NCBI GenBank assembly: GCA_964643985.1 | Contig: CAZXUS010000002.1 | Location: forward strand, 1 to 59,648 | Source: UBA2773 sp964643985 | GTDB taxonomy: Bacteria > Patescibacteriota > Minisyncoccia > Moranbacterales > DUUL01 | Length of the DNA: 59,648 nt | Direction of reading: 5' to 3' | Shown: piece by piece, positions 1 to 7,464 of the stretch | How the letters are laid out: each line of letters starts with the position of its first letter | Position numbering within the stretch: position 1 is the first letter of the stretch | The notes under the pieces: model-generated | Seen by the model: the letters and a program-made list of their open reading frames with translations, nothing else | What the model was told of the DNA's origin: nothing | Database searches by the model: none | Position numbers and translations under genes: made by a program

Positions 1-80
1 GTCCCCGCATTGTAAAAAATCCCTTATTTAAGGGATTTTTTGGTGGTTAAAAATTTGAACGATCGAACGAGCTTGAATTT
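1..80. repeat. Direct repeat, left copy, with terminator-like hairpin
   Basis: About 80 bp here match 7123-7202 with few differences. The repeat contains an 11-bp hairpin (AAAAATCCCTT, loop ATTT, AAGGGATTTTT) at about 14-41 followed by T residues, then a shared tail with GAACG and GAATTTT. The copy touches the window edge, so its true left end is unknown. It may bound the accessory block that follows. Confidence 0.75.
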
Positions 81-99
81 TTTGAATTCATAGATTTAA

Positions 100-501
100 C
101 TAGAATAAGTCAGTGTCTTTAATACTAAGATATTTTTTTATACTAAGGAATAGCAATGTACCTGATAAAAAAAGAGGAATAAATATAATTGTAAAAATAA
201 TTGATAGGAAATAATATTGAAGGGAGAAGTTGAAAATTGAACTTAAGATTAATGGAAAAACAATCAGAACTATTAAAATATACAAAACGGGTAACGCGAA
301 TTTTAGGGTGCTTTTTGTGGGAACATATTTTTTTAAAAACCAAGAAAGAAAATAAAAACTGACTGCCAGAATTAAATAGTCAATAATCATTAGTGCCCCA
401 GTCCAATACATCCAAGTTAAATTGCCGCCGTCTTCCTTGGATAACATCACTCCAAAGTTAATGTAAACAGCATAAAAAAATAAAAAAAAGACAAAAGCCA
501 A
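100..501 (-). CDS. Small integral membrane protein, function unknown
   Basis: About 133 residues with four predicted hydrophobic segments (near residues 1-20, 30-55, 68-90 and 95-120) and short charged loops. I recognise no family. The first NTG start is a TTG at 501 without a good ribosome site. Upstream in the same frame an ATG at 567 begins a nine-codon reading that ends at TAA 538-540 before the ORF reopens. An AAGGA lies about 7 bases before an ATT codon in the reopened stretch, so a non-NTG start or a broken gene are both possible. It is the only minus-strand gene inside the direct-repeat-bounded block and is divergent from the gene at 726. Confidence 0.55.
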   Translation of the reverse strand: MAFVFFLFFYAVYINFGVMLSKEDGGNLTWMYWTGALMIIDYLILAVSFYFLSWFLKKYVPTKSTLKFALPVLYILIVLIVFPLILSSIFNFSLQYYFLSIIFTIIFIPLFLSGTLLFLSIKKYLSIKDTDLF

Positions 502-662
502 GAAGCTTAGAATAATAAGAATAAAAATTTCCTTTTTTTAATTTCCTTTTTTAATTTTCTTGTTCATTTGTTGCTTGTAAGTGGTGTTTATTCAAATTAA
601 AAATATCATAAAACAATACTTTGAGTCAATAATATAAGAGTTATTTGTTGAAATTGGTTTTG

Positions 663-706
663 TGGTATAAAATTATAAGCGTTGGTTGAATTCAACCAGC
701 GCTTAT
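663..706 (+). promoter_or_regulatory. Extended -10 promoter with 14-bp inverted repeat at +1
   Basis: TGG-TATAAA at 663-671 is an extended -10 element. Immediately downstream, 675-688 (ATAAGCGTTGGTTG) and 693-706 form a 14-bp inverted repeat with one G-U pair and an AATT loop. It sits at the expected start of transcription, 20 bases before the ATG at 726. It could be an operator or a 5'-end RNA hairpin; there is no long T run after it, so a terminator is less likely. Confidence 0.5.
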
Positions 707-725
707 TACTTTTAAAAAAATAATT

Positions 726-1190
726 ATGCAAAAATTAATAGTTAAGCCTCATCATTTTTTAGATATTATTAAACTCCATGGATCAGGTTTGGATTCTTTT
801 GTTCCAGCACCAGATTTTGGACATGACTTTTATCGAGTAGGGAACGTTATTCTTGAAAATCCTGAAGTAATTATTCAATTAACAATTATTGGGGATGATA
901 TTTGTATCCCTTGTAAATATTTTGATGGAGAAAAATGTATTGGTGATTCTAATAATAATCCTCAGTACCAGAAGAAGGAAGACTGGAATCGTTTAATTGA
1001 TTCTCGTTTATTCGAAAAATTAAATTTAAAAGACGGTGATGAGATAAAAGCTTTAGATTTAGTAATTTTAGCTAAAGAAAAAATTAAAGAAAAAGATATT
1101 TTAGAAGTTTGGAAGGAAAAAATAATTCCGCAAAGAGCAACTTTTTTGATAAAAGGAATTAATAAATATCTAGAAAATAATAGAAAATAA
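726..1190 (+). CDS. DUF1284-like protein, possible iron-sulfur/metal-binding
   Basis: The N-terminus has KPHHFLDI followed by a Gly-rich stretch, resembling the RPHH-LLC opening of DUF1284 proteins. A CIPCKYFDGEKC block near residues 59-70 gives three cysteines that could bind metal. Length is 154 residues, close to the usual size of that family. There is no signal peptide or membrane segment, so it should be cytoplasmic. The ATG follows the palindromic promoter at 663-706 and has no Shine-Dalgarno sequence. The family has no settled function; the assignment rests on motif resemblance only. Confidence 0.55.
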   Translation: MQKLIVKPHHFLDIIKLHGSGLDSFVPAPDFGHDFYRVGNVILENPEVIIQLTIIGDDICIPCKYFDGEKCIGDSNNNPQYQKKEDWNRLIDSRLFEKLNLKDGDEIKALDLVILAKEKIKEKDILEVWKEKIIPQRATFLIKGINKYLENNRK

Positions 1191-1458
1191 TTTTTTTAAA
1201 TAATTTTTTGTATCATTGTTAATAAATTTAAGTTTTATTTTAGTATAAGTTATTAGCTCAATTATTTATTTTCAACTATTATAAATAGATAATAACGTTT
1301 TAATATTGTTCTATACTTTTTGCAGAATACCTTTAAGTGGCTTGTATGAGTCATTTTTTTGGTGGGGAAGTTTATAAATTTAGGTTTGTTTTATTTAAAT
1401 CTATTGATAATTTTTAGTTCTTAGGTTATTGTTATTGGGTAAATTTTATTTTAAAAAA

Positions 1459-2184
1459 ATGAAAAAATTTTTAATTTCCATTTTAGTTATTTTCATAATT
1501 ATTCTAATAGCCGGAATGACTTATTGGTATAAAAATCAACCAATTATTCAAGATCTTGGAAATGGTTGGAAATCATATTTTCATCCTCAGATTGGTTTTA
1601 CAGTGAAAATTCCGAGTGATGCGGAAGGTGTATTTAAATTGCAAGGAGATAAAAATGAACATTCAGTTGTATATTTTTCTAAGGGATTAATTAACACCAT
1701 AAGTTCTTCGGAGCATTCAGATTATGAAAAAAATTCTGAAAATTATTATAATCAGATCTATTTAGATCGTAATGAAAGGAGTGTTGTTGAAAGTGAAGAA
1801 GAAGCAGAATGGAAAACAACTAAACAAAGCCGGATAAGTCGCTACAAGATAAATCGAAAAAGAAATTTTCTGAAAAAATTTATAATTGATGATAAAGAAA
1901 TATTGATTAGTTTTGAAGAATATGAAATTGGAAATACTGAGGAAGATGTTTTATTAAATTTTAAAACTAATTCTATTTTAATAGCTGACAAAACAAGAAA
2001 TCATGGGATATATTTAGACGGAGGAAATTTCATTCGTCAAAAAATTGATTATGAAAATTCTTTTCACCACCAAATTACCGTTACTCCAGACCACCTTCAC
2101 TACACCCAAGAAGAAATAGAAAGATTCATTGAGCAAGATGTGGAAAAAATTAAAGAGCTAATAATTTCGATAGACAATTTCTAA
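1459..2184 (+). CDS. N-terminally anchored extracytoplasmic protein, paralogue 1
   Basis: About 241 residues from the ATG at 1459; a TTG at 1429 would add ten residues but the paralogue at 2313 starts at the equivalent ATG. An N-terminal hydrophobic helix (residues 5-24, after MKKFL) probably acts as an uncleaved anchor. The rest is a soluble, acidic, Tyr- and Asn-rich domain with a HPQIGFTVKIP segment near residue 45 and a conserved tail containing TPDH-LHYTQEEIE. It is clearly homologous to the next gene along its whole length. I do not recognise the family beyond a resemblance to other small anchored CPR proteins with a 'GF-KIP' strand. Confidence 0.7.
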   Translation: MKKFLISILVIFIIILIAGMTYWYKNQPIIQDLGNGWKSYFHPQIGFTVKIPSDAEGVFKLQGDKNEHSVVYFSKGLINTISSSEHSDYEKNSENYYNQIYLDRNERSVVESEEEAEWKTTKQSRISRYKINRKRNFLKKFIIDDKEILISFEEYEIGNTEEDVLLNFKTNSILIADKTRNHGIYLDGGNFIRQKIDYENSFHHQITVTPDHLHYTQEEIERFIEQDVEKIKELIISIDNF

Positions 2185-2312
2185 TTGTATTCTCTAAAAC
2201 TTTCTTTTTAATAAAAGAAAGTTAAAAGAATCTTGAGCTGTTTTTATTTAAATCTATTGATAATCACTAGTTTTTAAGCTAATATCAAAAGGTAAAAATT
2301 TTATTTAAAACT

Positions 2313-2996
2313 ATGAAAAAATTTCTCATTAGCATATCGGTGATAATTATATTAATAGCAACAGCCATAACAATTTATTGGTATAAAAACCAATCAACTA
2401 TTGTTGATCTTGGTGACGGTTGGAACTCTTATTCTCATCCTCAAATTGGTTTTACGGTTAAGATTCCGAATGGTGCGGAGACGAGCTTTGAGTTGCAGGG
2501 AGACAAAAATGATCATTCAGTAGTGCATTTTTCTGAGGGGTTAGTTTATTCCATACGTGCTTCAGAACATTCAGATTATGGTGAAAATGTTGAAGACTAT
2601 AATCAAATTTACTTAGATCGTAGAAATTATACAGGAGAAGAAGAAAATAAATGGATTGTACGTGAACAAAGTAGTGTGAGTAGGTACAAGATAAATCGCA
2701 AAAGAAAATTTATTAGAAAATTTATGGTTGTTGGCAAAGAAGTGTTAGTAGGCTTTGAGGAAAATGAACTTGGGAATATAGAAGAAAATGTTTTACTAAA
2801 GTTTAAAATTACTGGTGTTTCGATAGCTGGTAAAAATAAAAATCATAGTTTATCTTTTGGCTTAAGAAATATTTTCATTCACCAAATTATGGTCACCCCA
2901 GACCACCCTCACTACACCCAAGAAGAAATAGAAAAATTTATAAAACAAGACGTAGAAAAAATTAAAGAGCTGATAAGCTCAATAGATAACTTTTAA
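2313..2996 (+). CDS. N-terminally anchored extracytoplasmic protein, paralogue 2
   Basis: A 227-residue paralogue of the preceding gene, sharing MKKFLIS, the membrane helix, WYKNQ, HPQIGFTVKIP, LQGDKN-HSVV-FS, the YKINRKR block and the TPDH-HYTQEEIE tail. It lacks about 14 residues near the C-terminal third (the insert around residues 190-205 of paralogue 1). The upstream sequence is also duplicated: TTTTTATTTAAATCTATTGAT occurs before both genes, so the promoter region was copied with the gene. Both products should sit outside the membrane. Function unknown. Confidence 0.7.
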   Translation: MKKFLISISVIIILIATAITIYWYKNQSTIVDLGDGWNSYSHPQIGFTVKIPNGAETSFELQGDKNDHSVVHFSEGLVYSIRASEHSDYGENVEDYNQIYLDRRNYTGEEENKWIVREQSSVSRYKINRKRKFIRKFMVVGKEVLVGFEENELGNIEENVLLKFKITGVSIAGKNKNHSLSFGLRNIFIHQIMVTPDHPHYTQEEIEKFIKQDVEKIKELISSIDNF

Positions 2997-3113
2997 TTGT
3001 ATTTTCTGAAATCTTCTTTTGATAAAAGAGGATAAATTGAAAATATAATGGTATATTTTCGTGCTCATATAATGAGTATTAGTTTTTTGACAATTTAGAA
3101 AAGGAGCGTAAAA

Positions 3114-3662
3114 ATGAAAAAGATTCTTGTAATTTTGATTAGTATTTTTTGTTTTTCATCAATTGTAAATTCTAAAACAATTATTATCGGTTCACATGGA
3201 GGACCTTCTGTTTATCTTGGAGGATCGGATTATTCTTACTGTCCTACGGTGATGCATTGGGATCATGGTCAAGTAGAATTGAGAAATGCAGAAGACGTTG
3301 CAAGAGTTCCCGATAATAATGGCTATATACTTGCCAATGGCAAAGAATGGAATGGTCACGGCATAGACGCTTCAATCGTTTATTATCAAAATCAAAGACT
3401 TGGAGAAAGAGTTTATTCAGTGATTTTTGATCAAGCGAGTACTATAACAGTCGCTCACAAATACATTGAGCTTGTTTACGACAAAGGAGATAAAATCTTT
3501 TTGGTCGGTTATAGCGCCGGCGGAGATTTTATGATGACTCTTGCTGATTGGATGAATTCAAATGATTATCCAATCCATTTATTGGGTTTGATAGATCCTT
3601 TTGTCCTGTCTAGTGATATCACTATTCCTTCTAATGTAAAAAAAGTTGCTCTATATCATTAA
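3114..3662 (+). CDS. Secreted lipase-like alpha/beta hydrolase, N-terminal part (gene split by TAA)
   Basis: MKKILVILISIFCFSS is a clear signal peptide, probably cut near residue 20. GYSAGG at residues 132-137 is the nucleophile elbow (Ser134) and LIDPF gives a likely Asp161. The reading stops at TAA 3660-3662 directly after ALYH, but the same frame stays open through ESDDPGW to NHSEID, which supplies the expected catalytic His at about position 222, and then runs into the ORF at 3828. The intact gene would be 3114-5081, about 655 codons. A strong AAAGGAG lies just before the ATG. The short product alone would lack the catalytic His, so this is either a pseudogene, a readthrough gene or a sequence error. 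Confidence 0.7.
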   Translation: MKKILVILISIFCFSSIVNSKTIIIGSHGGPSVYLGGSDYSYCPTVMHWDHGQVELRNAEDVARVPDNNGYILANGKEWNGHGIDASIVYYQNQRLGERVYSVIFDQASTITVAHKYIELVYDKGDKIFLVGYSAGGDFMMTLADWMNSNDYPIHLLGLIDPFVLSSDITIPSNVKKVALYH

Positions 3663-3827
3663 GAAAGCGATGATCCAGGGTGGAAAGGATTTATTCAAGG
3701 ATTTAATTCTTTTATTCTTCAAGGTTCAGAAACCCGCTATTTCTCTGGACATCCTGTTTTAATCGAAGGAGTTAATCATTCTGAGATAGATAATAGTGTA
3801 AGGGTTTGGCAAGATCTTGGTGAAAAA

Positions 3828-5081
3828 ATGCTGGCTGAAGCAGATGATTATGAACCAGAAGAGGGTCTTGTGGAATCAAAAAAACCCCCTGAACCTAAAA
3901 TCGCTGGTTATTATTATGAAGAAGGAACTGGAGTAATTTCGGTTAGTGATCAAAACAATCTCGATACTATTTTCAATGGTTCTGGTGTTGGCATTGAAGA
4001 AATCAACAACTTTACTCCCGACCTCCATTTCACCTCAGTTAAAGGAGGCTTCGCCTCAGAAGATGAAGATAAGATGAATAATTCTATTACCGAAAATCTT
4101 TATCCTGGGCAATGTATTAAAGTCAGTTTTGTCGCCAGATATATCAACGAATCTGACCAAACAGCCGAGGAAGTTGATTTTGATTGGCGATCTGATCAAG
4201 AAAACAATCGTTTTGATGAAGACGATGACAAACTTTGTGATGAAAACAAAGAAGATGTCAAAGCTCACACCAAAAACAAAAAAACTTTTAAAAACGCTTC
4301 TTTGTGTGTTTCAGAAGACGGCACAAAGATAACCCTCACTGGACCAGATGGAAACATCAGTTCAGATTTTAAATACAATCAAGATAAAGGATCCTACATT
4401 GCTAAACTTTATGTTTTTGGTGATGTTGAAGAGAAGGGAAGATCTAATGGTGATCAAGATATCTCTTCAGAAAACGGAGATGAATCTACTGAAATTGAAA
4501 TTACCTTGATTTCTTTTAAACCTAATTTTACTATTAGCACCAAAGAAATAATCGGACCAGCTACTGTCAATTTCACTGATACAACAGAAGGATTTGTCAG
4601 TGCTTGGAACTGGAACTTTGGTGACGGAACTACTTCCACTGAAATCAACCCTAGTCACTACTATACCAAATTTGGAACTCATAAAGTGACGATGACGGTT
4701 GGTAACGGAGAATTTACAGCTGATACTTCTCAAGCTGTAACTATTAAAAAACCACCAGCTCCTTCTATCACCATCACCGAACCCAGAAGAGGCAAAAAGT
4801 GGAAATCCAACAAAGAATATAGAATTAAATGGAACTATAAAAATCTTCCTAAGAACGAACCCATTAAGATTGAATACTCCTGTAATGGCGGAAAAAGATG
4901 GAGGACTATTTACCGAGGTTATACCAACAATGACGGTTCTAAGAAATGGAAAATGAAAAAATCTAAGACTAAAGATTCGAAGAATTGCTACATTAGAATT
5001 CTGAGAAGATCTGACGGTTCAGTTTTAGGAATTTCTCCAAAGTTTAGAATCGATCATAAGAGGAAAACGCCGAAGTGGTAG
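3828..5081 (+). CDS. PKD and Kre9/Knh1-like domains, C-terminal part of the split hydrolase
   Basis: This 417-codon stretch is in frame with the hydrolase upstream; codons 3663-3827 between them are open. It has an acidic middle region, a PKD domain at about 4520-4745 (WNWNFGDGTTST, then HYYTKFGTHKVTMTV) and a last domain resembling the Ser-Thr-rich/Kre9-Knh1 type (ITITEP-GKKWKSN-EYRIKW, then YSCNGGKRW). PKD and this last domain are common adhesion or substrate-binding modules of secreted enzymes. Without the upstream half it has no signal peptide and would be cytoplasmic, so an independent gene starting at 3828 is unlikely. A terminator follows at 5113-5144. Confidence 0.65.
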   Translation: MLAEADDYEPEEGLVESKKPPEPKIAGYYYEEGTGVISVSDQNNLDTIFNGSGVGIEEINNFTPDLHFTSVKGGFASEDEDKMNNSITENLYPGQCIKVSFVARYINESDQTAEEVDFDWRSDQENNRFDEDDDKLCDENKEDVKAHTKNKKTFKNASLCVSEDGTKITLTGPDGNISSDFKYNQDKGSYIAKLYVFGDVEEKGRSNGDQDISSENGDESTEIEITLISFKPNFTISTKEIIGPATVNFTDTTEGFVSAWNWNFGDGTTSTEINPSHYYTKFGTHKVTMTVGNGEFTADTSQAVTIKKPPAPSITITEPRRGKKWKSNKEYRIKWNYKNLPKNEPIKIEYSCNGGKRWRTIYRGYTNNDGSKKWKMKKSKTKDSKNCYIRILRRSDGSVLGISPKFRIDHKRKTPKW

Positions 5082-5112
5082 AAGTTAAAATAAAATTTTT
5101 AAATAAAAGAAA

Positions 5113-5144
5113 AAGGCAGTTGCTAAATTGGAACTGTCTTTTTT
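5113..5144 (+). terminator. Rho-independent terminator
   Basis: AAGGCAGTT pairs with AACTGTCTT across a loop and is followed by TTTTTT. It lies 32 bases past the stop at 5081. The rest of 5145-5450 is AT-rich and shows nothing I can name beyond a TATAAT at about 5256. Confidence 0.75.
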
Positions 5145-5450
5145 GCTTTGAAAATATTTTTCAAAACAATTAAATCTTTTTTATATTTCAACTATTGAAA
5201 TCAAATTCTTAGAAAAAGTTCAAATTTGTTTATAGCAGGCGTTGTTTGGTCTGTTCTATAATCGAATTTAAAAGAGATACCATATTCTTTTTGAGTTTAT
5301 TATGATTATTGGAGAGGACAGTTTATGTTTACAATGTAGTGTTGAGTGAATTTATTTTTTCTTTCACTAATTAGTGTTGATTTTTTGATAAAAGTCTTTT
5401 AATTCCAAGCTTTTAGTGATATTATTGAAAGGCAAAATTAATCATTGTTT

Positions 5451-6149
5451 ATGAGTAATTCAAAAAATAATACTGAAGATATTTATTTTTTAGTTCCGGG
5501 CTTCTTGGGAAATTTTTCTGAAGGACTTTTTAGCGATTTATATAATTTTTTGATTTCCGAAAAAGAAAATGTTGAGAAATGTATTTTTCGAGGTCATGAA
5601 GAGTCAGAAATACAACTTGATTCAATCGATAAAATGACGAAGTTTGTTTTTTATCGGTTCTTGGATATAAGAAGGGCTAATCCGAATAAAAATATTATTA
5701 TTATAGCTCATTCACAAGGAACTGCTATTGTAGCTAAATTAGTTGGTTTTTTGGACATTAATACAATCATTATTCTTTTATCTCCTGTTGTATATATAAG
5801 TGAAATGTTGAATCATCGTATTTCTAAAAATAATTTAGAGAAAATTGATGCTGGAAAATCAGTAAAATGTGAACTTGCTCAAAATAAATATGGAATTATA
5901 AATAAAAAATGGGTAGATTCATATCGTAATTTTCATATTAACGAAAAAGATCTTTGCAATTTAAAACAAAGGTTTTTAATCATAAGACCTACTAATGATT
6001 ATATTCCGAAAAAGAATTTCGAGGTATTAAAAAATAATATTTCGAATGTCACTTGTTTTGAAATCGAAGGAGATCATATTTTTAAAAATCCAAAAAACTC
6101 TTCGGAGAAGCTCATTGAAAAAATAACTATGTGGATTAACAAAAAATAA
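5451..6149 (+). CDS. Alpha/beta hydrolase (esterase/lipase-like)
   Basis: About 232 residues. VPGFLGN near residue 15 resembles the oxyanion-hole segment of alpha/beta hydrolases, IIIAHSQGT at about 86-94 is the nucleophile elbow (Ser in HSQG), and EGDHIF near residue 210 supplies the His. Asp in RPTNDYIP is a candidate acid. No signal peptide, so a cytoplasmic enzyme acting on an ester or thioester is likely. I prefer the ATG at 5451 over the TTG at 5445. It is followed after 16 bases by an acyltransferase-like gene, suggesting a two-gene operon that releases and reattaches acyl groups (inference). Confidence 0.7.
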   Translation: MSNSKNNTEDIYFLVPGFLGNFSEGLFSDLYNFLISEKENVEKCIFRGHEESEIQLDSIDKMTKFVFYRFLDIRRANPNKNIIIIAHSQGTAIVAKLVGFLDINTIIILLSPVVYISEMLNHRISKNNLEKIDAGKSVKCELAQNKYGIINKKWVDSYRNFHINEKDLCNLKQRFLIIRPTNDYIPKKNFEVLKNNISNVTCFEIEGDHIFKNPKNSSEKLIEKITMWINKK

Positions 6150-6165
6150 TTACTTGGAGGAAAAA

Positions 6166-6804
6166 ATGAATAGAGAAAGGTATATTCAACACTCCCTAGA
6201 TTATTTTAAGGGAAAAATTACAATAAAAAAATTGATGGAGATGTTAAATGCAGAAATTAGTTTTTCAGTTTCAGGAAAGAAATTGTTGCCAAGTGAAAGA
6301 TTTCTGATTATAGCTAATCATTCATTGCAAACGCCTGAATTGTATATACCAGCAAAAAAAATCGAGAATCTAAAAGGAGGCAATAAATATAACTATGAAA
6401 CTTTTCATTTTCCAATTTTAACGCAAATTTTATTTCAAAAGTTAATCGGAAATAAATTTACTGCAATAGTAGAAGACATTGGCTGGATTGATGTGTCAAA
6501 AGAACTGGGTCATGTGATTGTAAAAAAAGAAGGAGACGATAAATTAAAAGATATAGTTTCGAAGTTAACCAAATCCAATAAATCGATTGTGGTTTTTCCA
6601 GAGGGAGGTTCAAGAAGATTGGCTCAATTTCATTCTGGTTTTTTGCATATTGCACAACAATTGAATATAAAATATTTAGTTGTAGCGGCAACTTCTCCAA
6701 GACCTTCTTTAAAAGGACATAATTTTTTAAAAGTAATTAAAATTTTTAATTTGGACGATATTCAAAATAATTTTAAAGAATTTGTTGAAGAGCAAAGGAT
6801 GTGA
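6166..6804 (+). CDS. PlsC-like acyltransferase
   Basis: About 212 residues. ANHSLQTPE near residue 51 corresponds to the NH-x4-D motif of glycerolipid acyltransferases, although the acidic residue is shifted and is Glu. FPEGGSR at about 146-152 matches the FPEG-TR-S substrate motif. The start is the ATG at 6166, with a strong GGAGG at 6156-6160; a TTG at 6154 would overlap that site. No obvious membrane span is present. It is coupled to the hydrolase gene before it. Family members move acyl groups to lysophosphatidate or related acceptors; the substrate here cannot be read from sequence, and the altered NH motif leaves some doubt about activity. Confidence 0.65.
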   Translation: MNRERYIQHSLDYFKGKITIKKLMEMLNAEISFSVSGKKLLPSERFLIIANHSLQTPELYIPAKKIENLKGGNKYNYETFHFPILTQILFQKLIGNKFTAIVEDIGWIDVSKELGHVIVKKEGDDKLKDIVSKLTKSNKSIVVFPEGGSRRLAQFHSGFLHIAQQLNIKYLVVAATSPRPSLKGHNFLKVIKIFNLDDIQNNFKEFVEEQRM

Positions 6805-7464
6805 ATTATTTCTGCTCTCGAAAATGCTAAAATGAAAGATTTCTTATAGTATTTTTTCGAATAAAGCTCTTAGTGAATCTTTGCTAAGGGCTTTTAAACT
6901 ACGATAAAGTTTTAAAGTTGTTTCATACTTTTTGCAGATCAAAGATACTCTAAAAGGGATTTTTGTTATGGTTTGTGGGGATCTAAGGATGAGCTTAAAA
7001 CTTTCGGTTGGAGGTTTGTTGAAAAATATTTTATTAAAGCGATTAAACAATTTTTATACATCAGTTATTAAGACTAAATTTGTTCTATTTTCCATAAAAT
7101 AAGTTCGAACGTCGTTCAGTTTGTCCCGCATCGTAAAAATCCCTTTATTTAAGGGATTTTTTGGTGGTTAAAAATTTGGATGACCGAACGGGTTCGAATT
7201 TTCATGGTAGTATTTGTGCGGAAGAGGGAGTTTTTGAAATATAGCGATATCTTTTTGTTTTTGAATTTGTAAAATTATTATACATAAACTATAATAAATA
7301 TATAGTCATCAAAAATAAAATATAAACATGTTGATTTTATTAACATCACAGAGGGAATATCTGGTAAATATAGATGATACCAAGGCGTATTTAAGTTGAG
7401 AGGGAAACCTTTTTTTTTGTTTTTTAAAATTGTAAACAATATTATAAAAAAATAATAAACTTTT
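6805..7464. other. Gene-free interval
   Basis: No convincing gene in 660 bp. The minus-strand ORF at 6844-7050 has a poor composition and no context. The interval contains the right copy of the direct repeat (7123-7202) and AT-rich DNA with several TATAAT-like words before the large gene at 7465. Confidence 0.5.
7123..7202. repeat. Direct repeat, right copy, with terminator-like hairpin
   Basis: It matches 1-80, including GTCCCGCAT-GTAAAAATCCC, the palindrome around TTTAAGGGATTTTTTGGTGG and the tail ending GAATTTT. It lies between the acyltransferase gene and the large M23 gene. A GGGTTCGAA inside the tail resembles a T-arm but no tRNA can be folded around it. Confidence 0.75.

Noticed and set aside
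3660..3662. Reassigned TAA codon (alternative genetic code)
   Set aside because: TAA ends most genes here cleanly and TGA also acts as stop, so one internal TAA is not evidence for recoding.
6844..7050. Minus-strand 68-codon ORF
   Set aside because: No start context, no recognisable features, and it lies in low-complexity intergenic DNA.
7185..7205. GGGTTCGAA as a tRNA T-arm at the repeat tail
   Set aside because: No acceptor, D or anticodon arm can be built around it, and the other repeat copy lacks the motif.
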